Shown here: piece after piece, positions 1 to 9,430 of the stretch
Numbering within the stretch: the stretch's first letter is position 1
How the letters are laid out: every line of letters begins with the position of its first letter
Assembly (NCBI RefSeq): GCF_013520985.1
Contig: NZ_JACDTY010000001.1
Coordinates: forward strand, 186,001 to 250,000
Length of the DNA stretch: 64,000 nt
Direction of reading: 5' to 3'
Source: Mesorhizobium neociceri
GTDB taxonomy: Bacteria > Pseudomonadota > Alphaproteobacteria > Rhizobiales > Rhizobiaceae
Translations under genes and position numbers: made by a program
The notes under the pieces: generated by a model
Databases searched by the model: none
What the model was told of the DNA's origin: nothing
The model's input: the letters and a program-made list of their open reading frames with translations, nothing else

Positions 1-2
1 AG

Positions 3-1082
3 GGCTACAGTTCGGCGGTGTTTGCACTGTCGTCGGTGCTTGGTCCGCTGGCCGGCGGCTACATCACCAGCCTGTTCGGCTGGCGCTGGGTGTTCCTGGT
101 CAATTTGCCGATCGGCATCATCGTGCTGGCCGTGCTGGCCTTCGCCATGCGCAGCCGGTTCAACGAAAAGCGGCACCGCATCGACTATCTCGGCGGTCTG
201 TTGCTGGCCACCGGTACGACGGCCATCGTCTATTGGGGCTATCACGTGCTCGACCCCACCGGACCGGACCTCATCACCTTCGCGCTGCCTGTGCTCGCGC
301 TGGTTGCCATCACCTTGTTCATCATGGTCGAGCGGCGGGCCGAGGAGCCGATCGTGCCCTTGCGGCTGTTCGGCAATTCGACGGTCAGCATCGTCTCGGG
401 CGTGTCGCTGGTTGCCGGAACGGTGACGCTGGGCATGTTCTTTTATTTCGCCCTCTACATGCAGACTCTGACGGGCCTGAGCCCCGCTGAAGTCGGCTTT
501 CTGTTCTTGCCGGCGTCCTTGACGTCGATGGTCATCTCGATCGTGGCCGGGCGGGTGATTGCCGCAACCGGACGCTACAAATGGATGCCGGTGGTGGCGA
601 TGGGGATTGGCGGGTTCCTGATGCTGGGCTTCGTCGTCACCAGCCAGCACACGCCGATCTGGGTGCTGGCGACGATGATGGCTGTGTTCGGGATCAGCAT
701 GGGCCTGCAATTCCAGGTGCTGATCGTGGCGATCCAGGCGGCAGCACCGCTGCAGGATATCGGCGCGGTGACCTCGCTGATCACGCAAGCGCGGACGCTC
801 GGAGCATCGCTCGGACTGGCGCTGAACGGGGCGGTGATGATCTGGGCGCTGAACCGGCAGACTGCCGAACTCCCGGCCGATGCTGCCGCCCTGCTGCCGC
901 AGGGCCTGAACGGGTTGACCCCGCACCTCGCGTCAAGCCTGCCGGACGCGATCCGCGAAGTGGTGCTCGACCATTACTCCAGTGGCTTCAACGTGATGTT
1001 CATCTGGGTGGCGGCGCTCTACTTCGTCGCCATGGGGCTGACACTGCTGCTTGAGGATAAAGAGATTCCGAAGCGGGTTTGA
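3..1082 (+). CDS. MFS drug/metabolite exporter, DHA2 family (5' end missing)
   Basis: C-terminal 359 residues of a major facilitator of the EmrB/QacA (14-TM, DHA2) type, an inner-membrane proton-driven exporter. The frame is already open at the window edge, so the real start lies upstream. The reading begins in the conserved region GPLAGGYITSLFGWRWVFLV, followed by NLPIGI, typical of DHA2 proteins, and continues with about nine hydrophobic segments. It ends in a short charged tail (LLEDKEIPKRV). The downstream MaoC gene is convergent, so this gene closes its own transcription unit. The substrate cannot be told from sequence. Confidence 0.9.
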   Translation, partial: GYSSAVFALSSVLGPLAGGYITSLFGWRWVFLVNLPIGIIVLAVLAFAMRSRFNEKRHRIDYLGGLLLATGTTAIVYWGYHVLDPTGPDLITFALPVLALVAITLFIMVERRAEEPIVPLRLFGNSTVSIVSGVSLVAGTVTLGMFFYFALYMQTLTGLSPAEVGFLFLPASLTSMVISIVAGRVIAATGRYKWMPVVAMGIGGFLMLGFVVTSQHTPIWVLATMMAVFGISMGLQFQVLIVAIQAAAPLQDIGAVTSLITQARTLGASLGLALNGAVMIWALNRQTAELPADAAALLPQGLNGLTPHLASSLPDAIREVVLDHYSSGFNVMFIWVAALYFVAMGLTLLLEDKEIPKRV

Positions 1083-1113
1083 GCCGGGGCAGGGAGCCTG
1101 TCGGGCGCGTCGC

Positions 1114-1566
1114 CTACGCCGGTTTGTTGCGGCGCTCGACGATGTAGATGTGGTCGGCGGCCAGCACAACGTCGCCATGCTGGTTGATCACTTCGCAGCG
1201 TTCGATCACCCGTCCTGAGCCCGGCCGTTTCGGATCGTCTTCCTTGGCCGAAATCGTTGTGCGGGTCTTGATCGTGTCGCTGATGAAGACGGGCTTGATG
1301 AAGCGCAGCCGATCATAGCCGTAGGAGAAGGCGACCGGGTTGACGACGCTTGCCGTCAGTCCGACGCCGACCGAAAAGACCAGCGTGCCATGGGCGATGC
1401 GCTGGCCGAACGGCGTCGTCTTCATGAACTCGGCGTCCATGTGGTGCGGAAAGAAATCGCCGGTGTGGCCGGCATGAACGATGAAGTCGGTCTCGGTGAT
1501 GGTGCGGCCGCTGGTCAGCCGGGTAGAGCCGATCTCGTAGTCCTCGAAATACTGGATCTGTTCCAT
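1114..1566 (-). CDS. MaoC-family dehydratase/hydratase (hot-dog fold)
   Basis: 150-residue MaoC-like hot-dog protein, probably an enoyl-CoA-type hydratase. The start [13 protein letters not shown] is chosen because its ATG overlaps the stop of the upstream oxidoreductase (TGATG), implying translational coupling; a longer open frame upstream has no family-like sequence. Hydratase-type residues are visible in [11 protein letters not shown] and the following IAHGTLVFS. It is the last gene of the minus-strand sugar operon. A paralogue at 12636-13187 shares the near-identical core [17 protein letters not shown]. The substrate is unknown; a CoA thioester or a 3-hydroxy acid derivative is plausible. 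Confidence 0.85.
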   Translation of the reverse strand: MEQIQYFEDYEIGSTRLTSGRTITETDFIVHAGHTGDFFPHHMDAEFMKTTPFGQRIAHGTLVFSVGVGLTASVVNPVAFSYGYDRLRFIKPVFISDTIKTRTTISAKEDDPKRPGSGRVIERCEVINQHGDVVLAADHIYIVERRNKPA

Positions 1567-2642
1567 CAGGGTCTTTCCGCGATCGGCGTCGCCGGCGCTG
1601 CGCTCGATCGATAGGCCGCCTCGACCAGCGCCATGGTGTTCCAGGCGTCCTCGACGGAGCTTACCAGTTCGGCGTCCTCGCCGCCGGCATAGCGCTGGAC
1701 GTTGGCCATGCGGCCGACAAAGGCGTCGGGAAACCACTCGCCGGCCAGCGGCACCGCGACCCAATCGGTTCCGCCTTTGGGATAGATCTCCAGAATATCC
1801 GGCTCGCCGGTGGGGTAGTCGAGATTGAGGCCGAGCTTGAGATAGGCAGCGCCCTCGGTGCCGCAGATGCGGAACTCGCAGGCCTGGTGGTGACGGCCGA
1901 ATTTGTGGTCGTGGTTGATCGACAGCGCGCAGCGCACGGTGTCGCCATAGTCGAGGATGGCGCTGGTGCGGGTCTGCGCCACCTTGTGGTTGGGATGGCC
2001 GAGCGTCTTGGCGTGCACACCTTTGGGGTCGCCGAGCAATTGCCGGATCAGGTCGAGATAGTGGATCGAATGCATGGCGATCTCGACGCGCGGCGCCTTG
2101 AGCAGGAACTCCCAGAGCTGCCAGGGTGTGGCCAGCGCGAGCCAGGCATCGAAATCGACGATTTCGCCAAGCCAGCCCTTGGCGATGGCATCCTTGAGTG
2201 CCAGCATCATTGGCGCGAAGCGTAGCTGAAAGTTGACCGCGGCCTTTAGATTTTTCGCACGGCAGATTTCGAGGATTTCGGTGGCTTCACCGAGATAGTT
2301 GCCCATCGGTTTCTGGATCAGTGCGACCGAACCGTCAGGCAGCGCGTTCAGGATTTCGGCGTGCCGGCCCGGCGGCGTCGCCAGGTCGAAGATCGCGTCC
2401 TTGACAGCAGCGGCTTCTGTCACCGAACGAAACGCGGTCACGCCCCATTTCTCGGCCAGCGTCTGCGCCTTGTCCTGGTCCGGATCGTAGAGACCGGCGA
2501 TCGGAAACCCCGCCTTTCGGTAGGCCGGGAAATGCGCGTCGCCGACAATCGATCCCGCGCCGAATGTCACGATCGGCCGAGGCTTTGATGGTTTCGGCCA
2601 GGACTGAACGAGCGAGGCCGGGTCGAAAGCGCCGTCAGTCAT
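1566..2642 (-). CDS. Gfo/Idh/MocA-family NAD(P)-dependent oxidoreductase
   Basis: 358-residue cytoplasmic sugar dehydrogenase. The N-terminal Rossmann fold carries the nucleotide-binding segment [17 protein letters not shown], followed by the family EKP-like strand (here [11 protein letters not shown]) and the C-terminal alpha/beta substrate domain. MTDGAFDP is taken as the start; it overlaps the stop of the mutarotase gene by 8 bp. Members oxidise a sugar ring hydroxyl or C1. The neighbours (mutarotase, enolase-type dehydratase, lactonase) suggest a sugar-to-lactone oxidation here, but the exact substrate is inference. Confidence 0.87.
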   Translation of the reverse strand: MTDGAFDPASLVQSWPKPSKPRPIVTFGAGSIVGDAHFPAYRKAGFPIAGLYDPDQDKAQTLAEKWGVTAFRSVTEAAAVKDAIFDLATPPGRHAEILNALPDGSVALIQKPMGNYLGEATEILEICRAKNLKAAVNFQLRFAPMMLALKDAIAKGWLGEIVDFDAWLALATPWQLWEFLLKAPRVEIAMHSIHYLDLIRQLLGDPKGVHAKTLGHPNHKVAQTRTSAILDYGDTVRCALSINHDHKFGRHHQACEFRICGTEGAAYLKLGLNLDYPTGEPDILEIYPKGGTDWVAVPLAGEWFPDAFVGRMANVQRYAGGEDAELVSSVEDAWNTMALVEAAYRSSAAPATPIAERP

Positions 2643-2964
2643 GGTGGAAGACTTCGTCCATGGAAGCCCACCATTCGCCGTCCTTGCGCGTCGCCAGCGG
2701 CTCCTGGCACGGCATGCAGACGGCCCACCATTCCTGCGTCTTCGGGTCCGCAGCCATCTTCGCCATGTCGGCGGCATAGTCGGTGCCGTGATACTCGAAA
2801 TACGAAAACAGCAGATTCTCTGGCCGCTTCAAATAGATGGAATAGTTCTTGATGTTGCAGGCGGAGATCATGGTCAGCACGTCGGGCCAGACGGCGGCGT
2901 GCAGGCGGACATATTCCGCGACCTTTTCCGGCTTGAGGCCGAGCACCATTCCCATCCGCTGCAT
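2635..2964 (-). CDS. L-rhamnose/L-fucose mutarotase family protein (RhaM-like)
   Basis: 109-residue ferredoxin-like (alpha+beta barrel) protein of the RhaM family (COG3254), which interconverts alpha and beta anomers of deoxy-sugars. The family signature is clear: MGMVLGLKPEKVAEYVRLHA, WPDVL, NIKNYSIYL, LFSYFEY, and the Trp-rich C-terminus MPCQEPLATRKDGEWW. Length matches the usual 104-115 residues. It sits 11 nt after the enolase-superfamily gene in one operon. This supplies the best clue that the operon handles a 6-deoxy-hexose such as L-fucose or L-rhamnose; which one cannot be told. Confidence 0.9.
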   Translation of the reverse strand: MQRMGMVLGLKPEKVAEYVRLHAAVWPDVLTMISACNIKNYSIYLKRPENLLFSYFEYHGTDYAADMAKMAADPKTQEWWAVCMPCQEPLATRKDGEWWASMDEVFHHD

Positions 2965-2975
2965 GTGCCGCCTCC

Positions 2976-4088
2976 CTATTTCGCAATCGTCGTGGTGAAT
3001 TCGGCGATGCTCTTAGCTTTGACCGCATCCCAGTCCCAGTCGATGCCGATGCCGGGCTCGTCTGGCGCCAGCGCCTCACCGTTCTCGATGCGCATCTTCT
3101 TGCCCGTCAGATCGTCCAGCTGGGGAATATACTCGACATAGCGGCCGTTCTGAACTGCGCAGGTCAGGCTGACATGCAACTCCATCAGGAAATGCGGGCA
3201 GACCGGCATATCGAAGGCTTCGGCCGCATGCGCCACTTTCAGCCAGGGCGTGATGCCGCCGATGCGGCCGACATCGACCTGCACGATGGAGCAGCCGCCC
3301 TTTTGCATGTATTCGCGAAAATGCCGGATGGAGTAGAGCGACTCGCCGATGGCGATCGGCGTCGACGTCGCGTTGGACAGCCTGATGTGGCCATCGATGT
3401 CGTCGGCCGGCAACGGCTCCTCGATCCAGGCGAGATCGAGGTCGCGCAACCGTTCGGCACGACGGATGGCTTCGTCGACGGAAAAGCCCTGGTTGCAGTC
3501 GGTCATGATCTCGTAGCCGTCGCCGACCGCCTCGCGCACCGCCGAGAGCCGGGCCCGATCTTCCGAGCCGTGCGGCTTGCCGATCTTGACCTTCGAGCCG
3601 CGAAAGCCCTTGGCCTTGGCGGCGAGCGCGTCGTCGACCAGCGCTTCCGTCTCGATGTGCAGCCAGCCGCCTTCGGTGGTGTAGAGCGGGCAGCGGTCCT
3701 TGGCGCCGCCGGCGAGCTTCCACAGAGGCAGGTTCTGTTTCTTGGCCCGCAGGTCCCAAAGTGCCGTGTCGATGGCCGCGATTGCTATCGCCGTGATGGC
3801 GCCGATGGTGGTGGCGTGGGTGGCGAATTCGAGGTCGTGCCAGATCGCCTCGATCTGGTCGGCATCGCGGCCGATCAGCCGCGGCGCCAGATGGTCGGAT
3901 AAGAGCCGCATCACCGAGGAGCCGCCGGTGCCGATCGTGTAGCTGTAGCCGGTGCCGACCGCGCCGTCGGCATCGGTGATGGTGACGATGGGCGTTTCCT
4001 GGCTGACGAAGCTCTGGATGGCGTCGGTGCGTTTGACCTTGGGCACAAGGTCGACGATGCGCAGCTCGACTTTTTCGATTTTCGCCAT
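2976..4088 (-). CDS. Mandelate racemase/muconate lactonizing (enolase-superfamily) sugar-acid dehydratase
   Basis: 370-residue enolase-superfamily enzyme with an N-terminal capping domain and a C-terminal barrel. Catalytic features of the mandelate-racemase subgroup are all visible: K166-V-K168 in SKVKIG, metal ligands D197 (TDCNQG), E223 (WIEEP) and E249 (IGES), and general-acid/base H299 (CPHF). Such enzymes dehydrate aldonates to 2-keto-3-deoxy acids. With a mutarotase and a lactonase-like protein nearby, L-fuconate, L-rhamnonate or a related acid is a reasonable substrate. It follows the ATPase gene by 3 nt in the operon. Confidence 0.88.
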   Translation of the reverse strand: MAKIEKVELRIVDLVPKVKRTDAIQSFVSQETPIVTITDADGAVGTGYSYTIGTGGSSVMRLLSDHLAPRLIGRDADQIEAIWHDLEFATHATTIGAITAIAIAAIDTALWDLRAKKQNLPLWKLAGGAKDRCPLYTTEGGWLHIETEALVDDALAAKAKGFRGSKVKIGKPHGSEDRARLSAVREAVGDGYEIMTDCNQGFSVDEAIRRAERLRDLDLAWIEEPLPADDIDGHIRLSNATSTPIAIGESLYSIRHFREYMQKGGCSIVQVDVGRIGGITPWLKVAHAAEAFDMPVCPHFLMELHVSLTCAVQNGRYVEYIPQLDDLTGKKMRIENGEALAPDEPGIGIDWDWDAVKAKSIAEFTTTIAK

Positions 4089-4091
4089 GGT

Positions 4092-5189
4092 CTAGCTCCG
4101 CAATGTCTTGCCGGTTGCGGCGGAAAACAGATGCGCCTGCGACAGATCGAGGCTCATCTTCACCCGGTCGCCGGCCTTGAGCGGCTTAGGGTTGAGCATG
4201 CGCGACACCCAGTCGGTGCCGTTGAACTCAGCGAATACCAGTGTCTCGTTGCCGAGCGGTTCGGTGACTGTCACTGGCAGCTCGACCTGATGGACATCGG
4301 TATCGGCGCCGGAGTTGAGGCCATGGCCGGTCGGATAGATATCGTCGGGCCGCAGCCCAAACACGACCTTGTCACCGGCAGTGACGTTCGGCTTGAACTG
4401 GCTGGGCAACGGCAGGCGCTCGCCGCTGGCAAACAGCAGCTCTCCGTTGTCGACCGTCGCCTCGTGCAGGTTCATCGGCGGTGAACCGATAAAGCCGGCG
4501 ACGAAGCGCGTCGCCGGCCGGCGGAAGACTTCGTCGGGCGTGCCGACCTGTTCGATGAAACCGTCGCGCATGATGACGATGCGGTCGGCCAGCGTCATCG
4601 CCTCGACCTGGTCATGGGTGACGTAGATCACCGTCGACTGCACCTTGGCGTGCAGCTTCTTGATCTCGGTGCGCATTTGCGTGCGAAGCTTGGCGTCGAG
4701 ATTGCTGAGCGGCTCGTCAAACAGGAAGACGTCGGGATCGCGCACGATGGCGCGGCCCATGGCGACGCGCTGGCGCTGACCGCCCGACAGCTGCGACGGC
4801 CGCCGGTCGAGCAGCGTGTCGAGGCCGAGAATGCCCGACGCCTCCGCGACGCGGCGGTCCATTTCCTCTTTCGCCGCTCCCGCGATCTTCAGGGAGAAGC
4901 CGAGATTTTCGCGCACCGTCATGTGCGGGTAGAGCGCGTAGGACTGGAACACCATCGAGATGTTGCGCGAGCGGGGCGGCAAATCGTTGACCTTGCGGCC
5001 GCCGATCTCGATCGTGCCGCCGCTGATGTCCTCGAGGCCGGCGATCATGCGCAAGGTGGTCGACTTGCCGCAGCCGGACGGGCCGACCAGCGCAATGAAT
5101 TCGCGATCGGCGACTTCGAGGTCGATGCCGTGCACGACCGCGACAGGGCCATAGTTCTTGCTGAGTGTCTTCAGGGATACGGTTGCCAT
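4092..5189 (-). CDS. CUT1 sugar ABC transporter ATP-binding protein (UgpC/MsmX type)
   Basis: 365-residue ATPase energising a carbohydrate importer. Walker A (GPSGCGKST), Q-loop (FQSYALYPHM), signature (LSGGQRQR), Walker B (VFLFDEPLSNLD) and the H-loop (YVTHDQ) are intact. The C-terminal TOBE/OB regulatory domain (about residues 240-365), typical of CUT1 subunits, is present. The start lies 1 nt after the upstream permease stop, so the operon is tightly packed. Only one ATPase gene is present, as usual for CUT1 systems, where it acts as a homodimer. Confidence 0.95.
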   Translation of the reverse strand: MATVSLKTLSKNYGPVAVVHGIDLEVADREFIALVGPSGCGKSTTLRMIAGLEDISGGTIEIGGRKVNDLPPRSRNISMVFQSYALYPHMTVRENLGFSLKIAGAAKEEMDRRVAEASGILGLDTLLDRRPSQLSGGQRQRVAMGRAIVRDPDVFLFDEPLSNLDAKLRTQMRTEIKKLHAKVQSTVIYVTHDQVEAMTLADRIVIMRDGFIEQVGTPDEVFRRPATRFVAGFIGSPPMNLHEATVDNGELLFASGERLPLPSQFKPNVTAGDKVVFGLRPDDIYPTGHGLNSGADTDVHQVELPVTVTEPLGNETLVFAEFNGTDWVSRMLNPKPLKAGDRVKMSLDLSQAHLFSAATGKTLRS

Positions 5190-5190
5190 G

Positions 5191-6057
5191 TCAGCCTTTC
5201 ACCGCGCCGGAGGTCAGGCCGCCGACAAGGTGTTTCTGGACGATGAAGGTAAGCGTGAGGGCCGGGATGATCATCACCACGGCCAGCGCGCACATGCCGC
5301 GCCAGTCGATGGTGAATTCGGAGGTGTAGTCGAGCAGGCCGACCGGCAGCGTCTTGGAGTTGATCGAGCGCGTCAGCTGCGAGGCCAGCGCGAACTCGTT
5401 CCACGAAGTCAGGAAGGCGAAGATGCCGGCGGAGGCAATGCCGGGTCCGGCCAGCGGAAACTCGACCTGCCAGAACGCCTGCCAGCGCGTGCAGCCATCG
5501 ATCTGCGCTGCCTCGGCAAGATCCTTCGGCACCTGGCGGAAGAAGCCGTCGATCAACCAGACGGTGAACGGCACGTTGAGCGCGACATAGACCAGGATCA
5601 GGCCGAAATGCGTGTCGATGATGCCGAGCCGCGCATAGACGAAGAACAGCGGCAGCGACAGCGCGATGCCGGGCACCGTGCGGGTCAGCATCAGGCCGAG
5701 GAACATCGCCGATTTGGCGCGGAAGCGGTAACGCGCGAAGGCGTAGCCGCCGGCCATGCCGATGACGATGGCGATGACGGTGGAGGTGACCGAAATGATC
5801 AGCGAGTTGCGGAAATAGTCGAGCACCGGAATGCCGCCCTTGCCGATGCCGCTGAACATGGCGACGTAGGCGTCGAGCGACAGCTCCTGCGGGATCCACA
5901 CCGGCGGCTTGGCCATGATCTCGACGGTTGGCCGCAGCGACGACAGCACGATCCAGATGCCGGGCAGGCAGATGACCAGCATGGCCAGGAACAGGCCGAC
6001 GCCGTGCGCGATGCCGAGCGCCTGGCGGCGGACGCGATGGATGCTGTTCTGGTCCAT
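5191..6057 (-). CDS. CUT1 sugar ABC transporter permease (MalG type)
   Basis: 288-residue inner-membrane permease with six predicted TM segments and the EAA loop (LAEAAQIDGCTRWQAFWQV) that contacts the ATPase. The ATG (MDQNS) is chosen because GGAG lies 8 nt upstream; a GTG 9 nt further upstream is less well placed. It overlaps no coding sequence of the next gene but is only 2 nt from it. It pairs with the MalF-type permease at 6060-6956. Confidence 0.93.
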   Translation of the reverse strand: MDQNSIHRVRRQALGIAHGVGLFLAMLVICLPGIWIVLSSLRPTVEIMAKPPVWIPQELSLDAYVAMFSGIGKGGIPVLDYFRNSLIISVTSTVIAIVIGMAGGYAFARYRFRAKSAMFLGLMLTRTVPGIALSLPLFFVYARLGIIDTHFGLILVYVALNVPFTVWLIDGFFRQVPKDLAEAAQIDGCTRWQAFWQVEFPLAGPGIASAGIFAFLTSWNEFALASQLTRSINSKTLPVGLLDYTSEFTIDWRGMCALAVVMIIPALTLTFIVQKHLVGGLTSGAVKG

Positions 6058-6059
6058 CC

Positions 6060-6956
6060 TCACCACTCCGCCGCGATCTGCGTGCGCGCCGCGGCGAGCT
6101 TGCGATAGAAATAGACAGTGAAGCCGATCGACAGCAAGATCGAGAAATAGGCCATGGCGTTGGCCAGCCCCATCTTGGCGTCGCTGTAGGCAGTGCGGGC
6201 AACGAGTGTCCAGACCAGTTCCGTGCGGCCGGCCGGGCCGCCATCGGTCATGATCTTGACGATGTCATAGGCGCGCGCCACGTCGAGCGAGCGGATGGTC
6301 ATGGCGATGAAGGCAAACGGCATGATGAAGGGCCAGGTGACATAGCGAAATGTCTGCCAAGGCGTGCAGCCGTCGACGCGCGCCGCCTCGACCGGTTCGC
6401 GCGGCATGGCGAGCAGGCCGGCAAGGATCAGGATCGCGAACACCGAGGTCGACGACCAGATCTCGGCGGTCAGGATGGCGATGAAGGCGAGGTTGCCGTC
6501 GATCAGCCAGGGGATGGCGCGGTCGGTCAGGCCAAGCGCCTGCAGCGCGTTGTTCACCAGGCCGATATTGTCGTTGAACATGAACTTGAACTGGAAGCCG
6601 ACCAGGATCGGCGAAAACATCATCGGGAACATCATGATGGTGCGCAGCAGGCGCTGTCCGCGCGATGCCTTCTCGACCAGCAGCGCAAGGCCGAGGCCGA
6701 TCAGCATTTCCAAATTGAGCGCTACCGTGAGCAGCACCACGGTGCGGGCGAAGGCGACCCAGAAATCGCGGCTGGTGAAAATGTTGATGTAGTTGCGGGC
6801 GCCGATGAAGACCCAGAAGGTCTCCGGCCGAGTCAGCCGGAACGGCGTGAAACTGGAATAGAGCGACAACAGCAACGGCACCACCACCACCGCCGCCAGC
6901 ACGATGACGGCCGGCAGCAGAAGCAGGAACGGTGGTGAGAGTTTCCAGCCTTTCAT
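6060..6956 (-). CDS. CUT1 sugar ABC transporter permease (MalF type)
   Basis: About 298 residues with six TM segments and an EAA-like loop (EPVEAARVDGCTPWQTFRYV). The start is taken at MKGWKLSPPF, where the hydrophobic first helix begins within about ten residues, as in homologues. An in-frame ATG at 6992 would add 12 residues and cannot be excluded, because neither has a strong ribosome binding site. A stem-loop lies between it and the solute-binding gene upstream, which is common in such operons and would lower permease expression relative to the binding protein. Confidence 0.9.
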   Translation of the reverse strand: MKGWKLSPPFLLLLPAVIVLAAVVVVPLLLSLYSSFTPFRLTRPETFWVFIGARNYINIFTSRDFWVAFARTVVLLTVALNLEMLIGLGLALLVEKASRGQRLLRTIMMFPMMFSPILVGFQFKFMFNDNIGLVNNALQALGLTDRAIPWLIDGNLAFIAILTAEIWSSTSVFAILILAGLLAMPREPVEAARVDGCTPWQTFRYVTWPFIMPFAFIAMTIRSLDVARAYDIVKIMTDGGPAGRTELVWTLVARTAYSDAKMGLANAMAYFSILLSIGFTVYFYRKLAAARTQIAAEW

Positions 6957-7048
6957 GTCGATCCGGTTCTGGTTGGCGCCGTGATGCCGCAAGCCGTTAG
7001 CGGCGAGGGGACATCAGAGAGAGTGCATCTTGCTGGTTGGAAAATGTT

Positions 7049-7082
7049 TGGGGCGCGGTGCTTTCGCAAATGCCGCGCCCCA
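7049..7082 (-). terminator. Intercistronic stem-loop between sugar-binding protein and permease genes
   Basis: Ten-base perfect arms (7049-7058 and 7073-7082) enclose a 14-nt loop just after the binding-protein stop codon at 7092. No long T-run follows on the minus strand. It probably acts as a partial terminator or as an mRNA 3'-end stabiliser that raises binding-protein levels; this is inference from its position. Confidence 0.55.
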
Positions 7083-7091
7083 GGGAGGATA

Positions 7092-8411
7092 TCAAAGCTT
7101 GCCGGCGTCCTCGAGGATCTGGGTGGCCTTGGCGGCTGCGTCGTCCAGCGCTTGCTTAGAGGTCTTGTCGCCGAGGATGGCGGCCTGCAGCTCAGGATAG
7201 ACGGCGTTGGAGATCTCGATCCACTCCGGCGTCTGCGGCACCGGGAAGGCGTTCTTGGCTGCCTCCTGGAAGGCCTGCAGAACTTCGGTCTTGTAAGGAT
7301 CGGACTTCGCCTGCTCGATGTCCCATTCCCACACCTTGGTGCGGGTGGGCAGCGGGCCGGCGGCTGCCTCCAGCTTCTGGCTGTCCTCGTTGGTCAGGAA
7401 CCAGACCAGTGACGCCGCTGCTTCCTTGTTGGCGCAGTTCTCGGTCACCGAGAAGCCGTGCGCGCCGGACCAGCCCGAGCGCTTGCCGGACAAGCCCTTA
7501 GGCTGAACCTTGACGCCGACATTGCCTGCGACCTTGGACGATTTCGGGTCGTTGAAGAAGCCGGCCCAACCCGGCCAGTCGAGATTGATGGCGACGGTGC
7601 CAGAGGCAAAGCCCTGGCCGAGATCGTCCCAGAGATAGTTGGTGGTGCCGGCCGGCACGGCCTTGGCCTTGTAGAGATTGACGAACCAGTCGAGCGCATG
7701 CACGCCGGCTTCCGAATTGAAGGCCGGCTTGCCGTCCTTGTCGAGATATTCGCCGCCATCGGCGATGACCATCTCGTAGAAGCGGCCGTTGATTGCCTCT
7801 TCCTTGCCGGCAAACTGGGTGCCGTAGAAATCCGGCGGGCTGGCGAAGAATTCGGCCTGCTGCGCCATCTCGTCGAACGTGTCCGGCGGCGCGAGCTCCT
7901 CGCCGTATTTGTCCTTGTAGGCCTTCTTCTTGGCTTCGTCCTGATAGAGGCTCTTCTGGTAGTAGAGCGCCGAGACGTCGAACTGCGCGCGCGGCAGCAT
8001 AACCAGCTTGCCGTCCAGCGTGCCGGCGGCGATGTTGGCAGGAACGAAGGCGTCGATCTCCTCCTTCGGCAACAGCTTGGCAAGATCGGTGTAAATGCCC
8101 GGATATTGCGGCGCGAACGAGGTGTGGTTGGAGCCGACGCACCAGTTGATGCTGCCCGAGGCGATATCCGATTTGATTTCCTTGTCGAGCTCGAAATGGT
8201 TCTTCTTCGAGATGACGTTGACCTTGGCACCGGTCGCCTTTTCCCATTCGCCGATGCGGGCGTAGAGGCCTTCATATTGCTGGCCGCCGATCAGCTTGGC
8301 GTCGATGGTGACGCCGTCGAATTTGCCGGGCAGGTCGCCGGCAAAGGCGACGCTGGCAGACAGAGCAAGCAATGTCACGCCGGCCGACAGGCCGGAAAAC
8401 AGTCTGTTCAT
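7092..8411 (-). CDS. CUT1 sugar ABC transporter substrate-binding protein
   Basis: 439-residue periplasmic binding protein of extracellular solute-binding family 1. MNRLF is the start: GGGAGG lies 8 nt upstream, and a Sec signal peptide follows (FSGLSAGVTLLALSASVAFA, cleavage after AFA). The mature protein begins GDLPGKFDGV and contains typical clamshell segments such as YGYYW-like YYQKSLY. It is the first gene of the eight-gene minus-strand operon, which diverges from the IclR regulator. The sugar is unknown. Confidence 0.92.
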   Translation of the reverse strand: MNRLFSGLSAGVTLLALSASVAFAGDLPGKFDGVTIDAKLIGGQQYEGLYARIGEWEKATGAKVNVISKKNHFELDKEIKSDIASGSINWCVGSNHTSFAPQYPGIYTDLAKLLPKEEIDAFVPANIAAGTLDGKLVMLPRAQFDVSALYYQKSLYQDEAKKKAYKDKYGEELAPPDTFDEMAQQAEFFASPPDFYGTQFAGKEEAINGRFYEMVIADGGEYLDKDGKPAFNSEAGVHALDWFVNLYKAKAVPAGTTNYLWDDLGQGFASGTVAINLDWPGWAGFFNDPKSSKVAGNVGVKVQPKGLSGKRSGWSGAHGFSVTENCANKEAAASLVWFLTNEDSQKLEAAAGPLPTRTKVWEWDIEQAKSDPYKTEVLQAFQEAAKNAFPVPQTPEWIEISNAVYPELQAAILGDKTSKQALDDAAAKATQILEDAGKL

Positions 8412-8471
8412 TTGGTTTCCTCCCAAAGAGCCTGCGTCGAACCCGTTGTGGGATTCGATTGACAGCCTTCA

Positions 8472-8549
8472 TTCATATACAAACAAAACATTTATGGTAG
8501 CGTCAAGCCGGAAAGTGCTTTCAGATGACGATCGGTATGCGTATATGAA
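8472..8549. promoter_or_regulatory. Divergent promoter region with a 9-bp inverted repeat (candidate IclR operator)
   Basis: The space between the sugar-transport operon (start 8411, minus) and the IclR gene (start 8575, plus) contains the perfect inverted repeat TTCATATAC (8472-8480) and GTATATGAA (8541-8549), 60 nt apart. IclR-family regulators usually bind palindromes in such divergent spaces. The assignment is inferred from position and symmetry only. Confidence 0.45.
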
Positions 8550-8574
8550 GTCTGAAATTCACTGGAGAGTGAGC

Positions 8575-9363
8575 ATGGCCGAGGATGATGACGACGACCG
8601 CTATCGCGCCCCCGCGCTGGACAAGGGGCTCGACATTCTCGAGCTGCTGGCAGGCGTCGATGGCGGCCTGACGCAGGCGGAAATCGCCAAAAAACTCGAC
8701 CGCAGCCCGAACGAATTCTACCGCATGCTCGACCGCCTGGTGCGGCGCGGCTATGTCACGCGCCCCGACGGCGATCGCTACTCGCTGACGCTGAAACTGT
8801 TCGGCCTGGCGCAGTTGCATGCGCCGGTGCGCAGGCTCGGCTCCTTTGCCACGCCGCTGATGCGGGAACTGGCCGAAACTTCGCAGCAGGCCAACCAATT
8901 GGTGGTCTTCGACCGCGGTTCAGCCGTGGTGATCGCGCAACAGGAGGCACCGGACTATTGGGGCATCTCGATTCGCGTCGGTTCGCATATCAGCCTGTTC
9001 GACACCGGCTCGGGCCATGTGTTGCTCGCCTTCCGCTCGGACGAGGAGCGACAGATGATGATTTCGGAGCATATCCGCAGCACCGACAAGCCGGCGCAGT
9101 CGCCGGAATTCTTTGCCCGCCTCGACCAGATCCGCGAGCGCGGCTACGAAATGATGGCGTCGCTGCAGACCGCCGGCGTGTTCAACCTGTCGGCACCGGT
9201 GCTGGGATCGGACGGCAAGGCGATCGCAGCCCTTTCGGTGCCCTACATCACGCTGGTCAATTCGCCCCAGGCGCCCGACATCACCAAGACCATCGCGCTG
9301 TTGCAGGCGGCGGCCGAAAAGCTGTCGCAGCTGGCGGGGTCAACCTTCAAGCCATCGAAGTGA
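8575..9363 (+). CDS. IclR-family transcriptional regulator
   Basis: 262-residue repressor/activator. An N-terminal winged helix-turn-helix (about residues 14-75, GLTQAEIAKKLDRSPNEFYR) is followed by the IclR effector-binding domain (about 90-260, with GSGHVLLAF and the conserved ending VLGSDGKAIAALSVPY). The start MAEDDDDD is chosen because GGAG lies 7 nt upstream; the upstream open frame overlaps the neighbouring gene antisense. It is divergent from the sugar operon and upstream of the lactonase-like gene, which makes both its likely targets. Confidence 0.92.
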   Translation: MAEDDDDDRYRAPALDKGLDILELLAGVDGGLTQAEIAKKLDRSPNEFYRMLDRLVRRGYVTRPDGDRYSLTLKLFGLAQLHAPVRRLGSFATPLMRELAETSQQANQLVVFDRGSAVVIAQQEAPDYWGISIRVGSHISLFDTGSGHVLLAFRSDEERQMMISEHIRSTDKPAQSPEFFARLDQIRERGYEMMASLQTAGVFNLSAPVLGSDGKAIAALSVPYITLVNSPQAPDITKTIALLQAAAEKLSQLAGSTFKPSK

Positions 9364-9430
9364 AATTCTTATTTGAATGAATGATTTCTCCGTGAGATGA
9401 TTTGAAATAGACGAGGAGGACGGCGCCACC

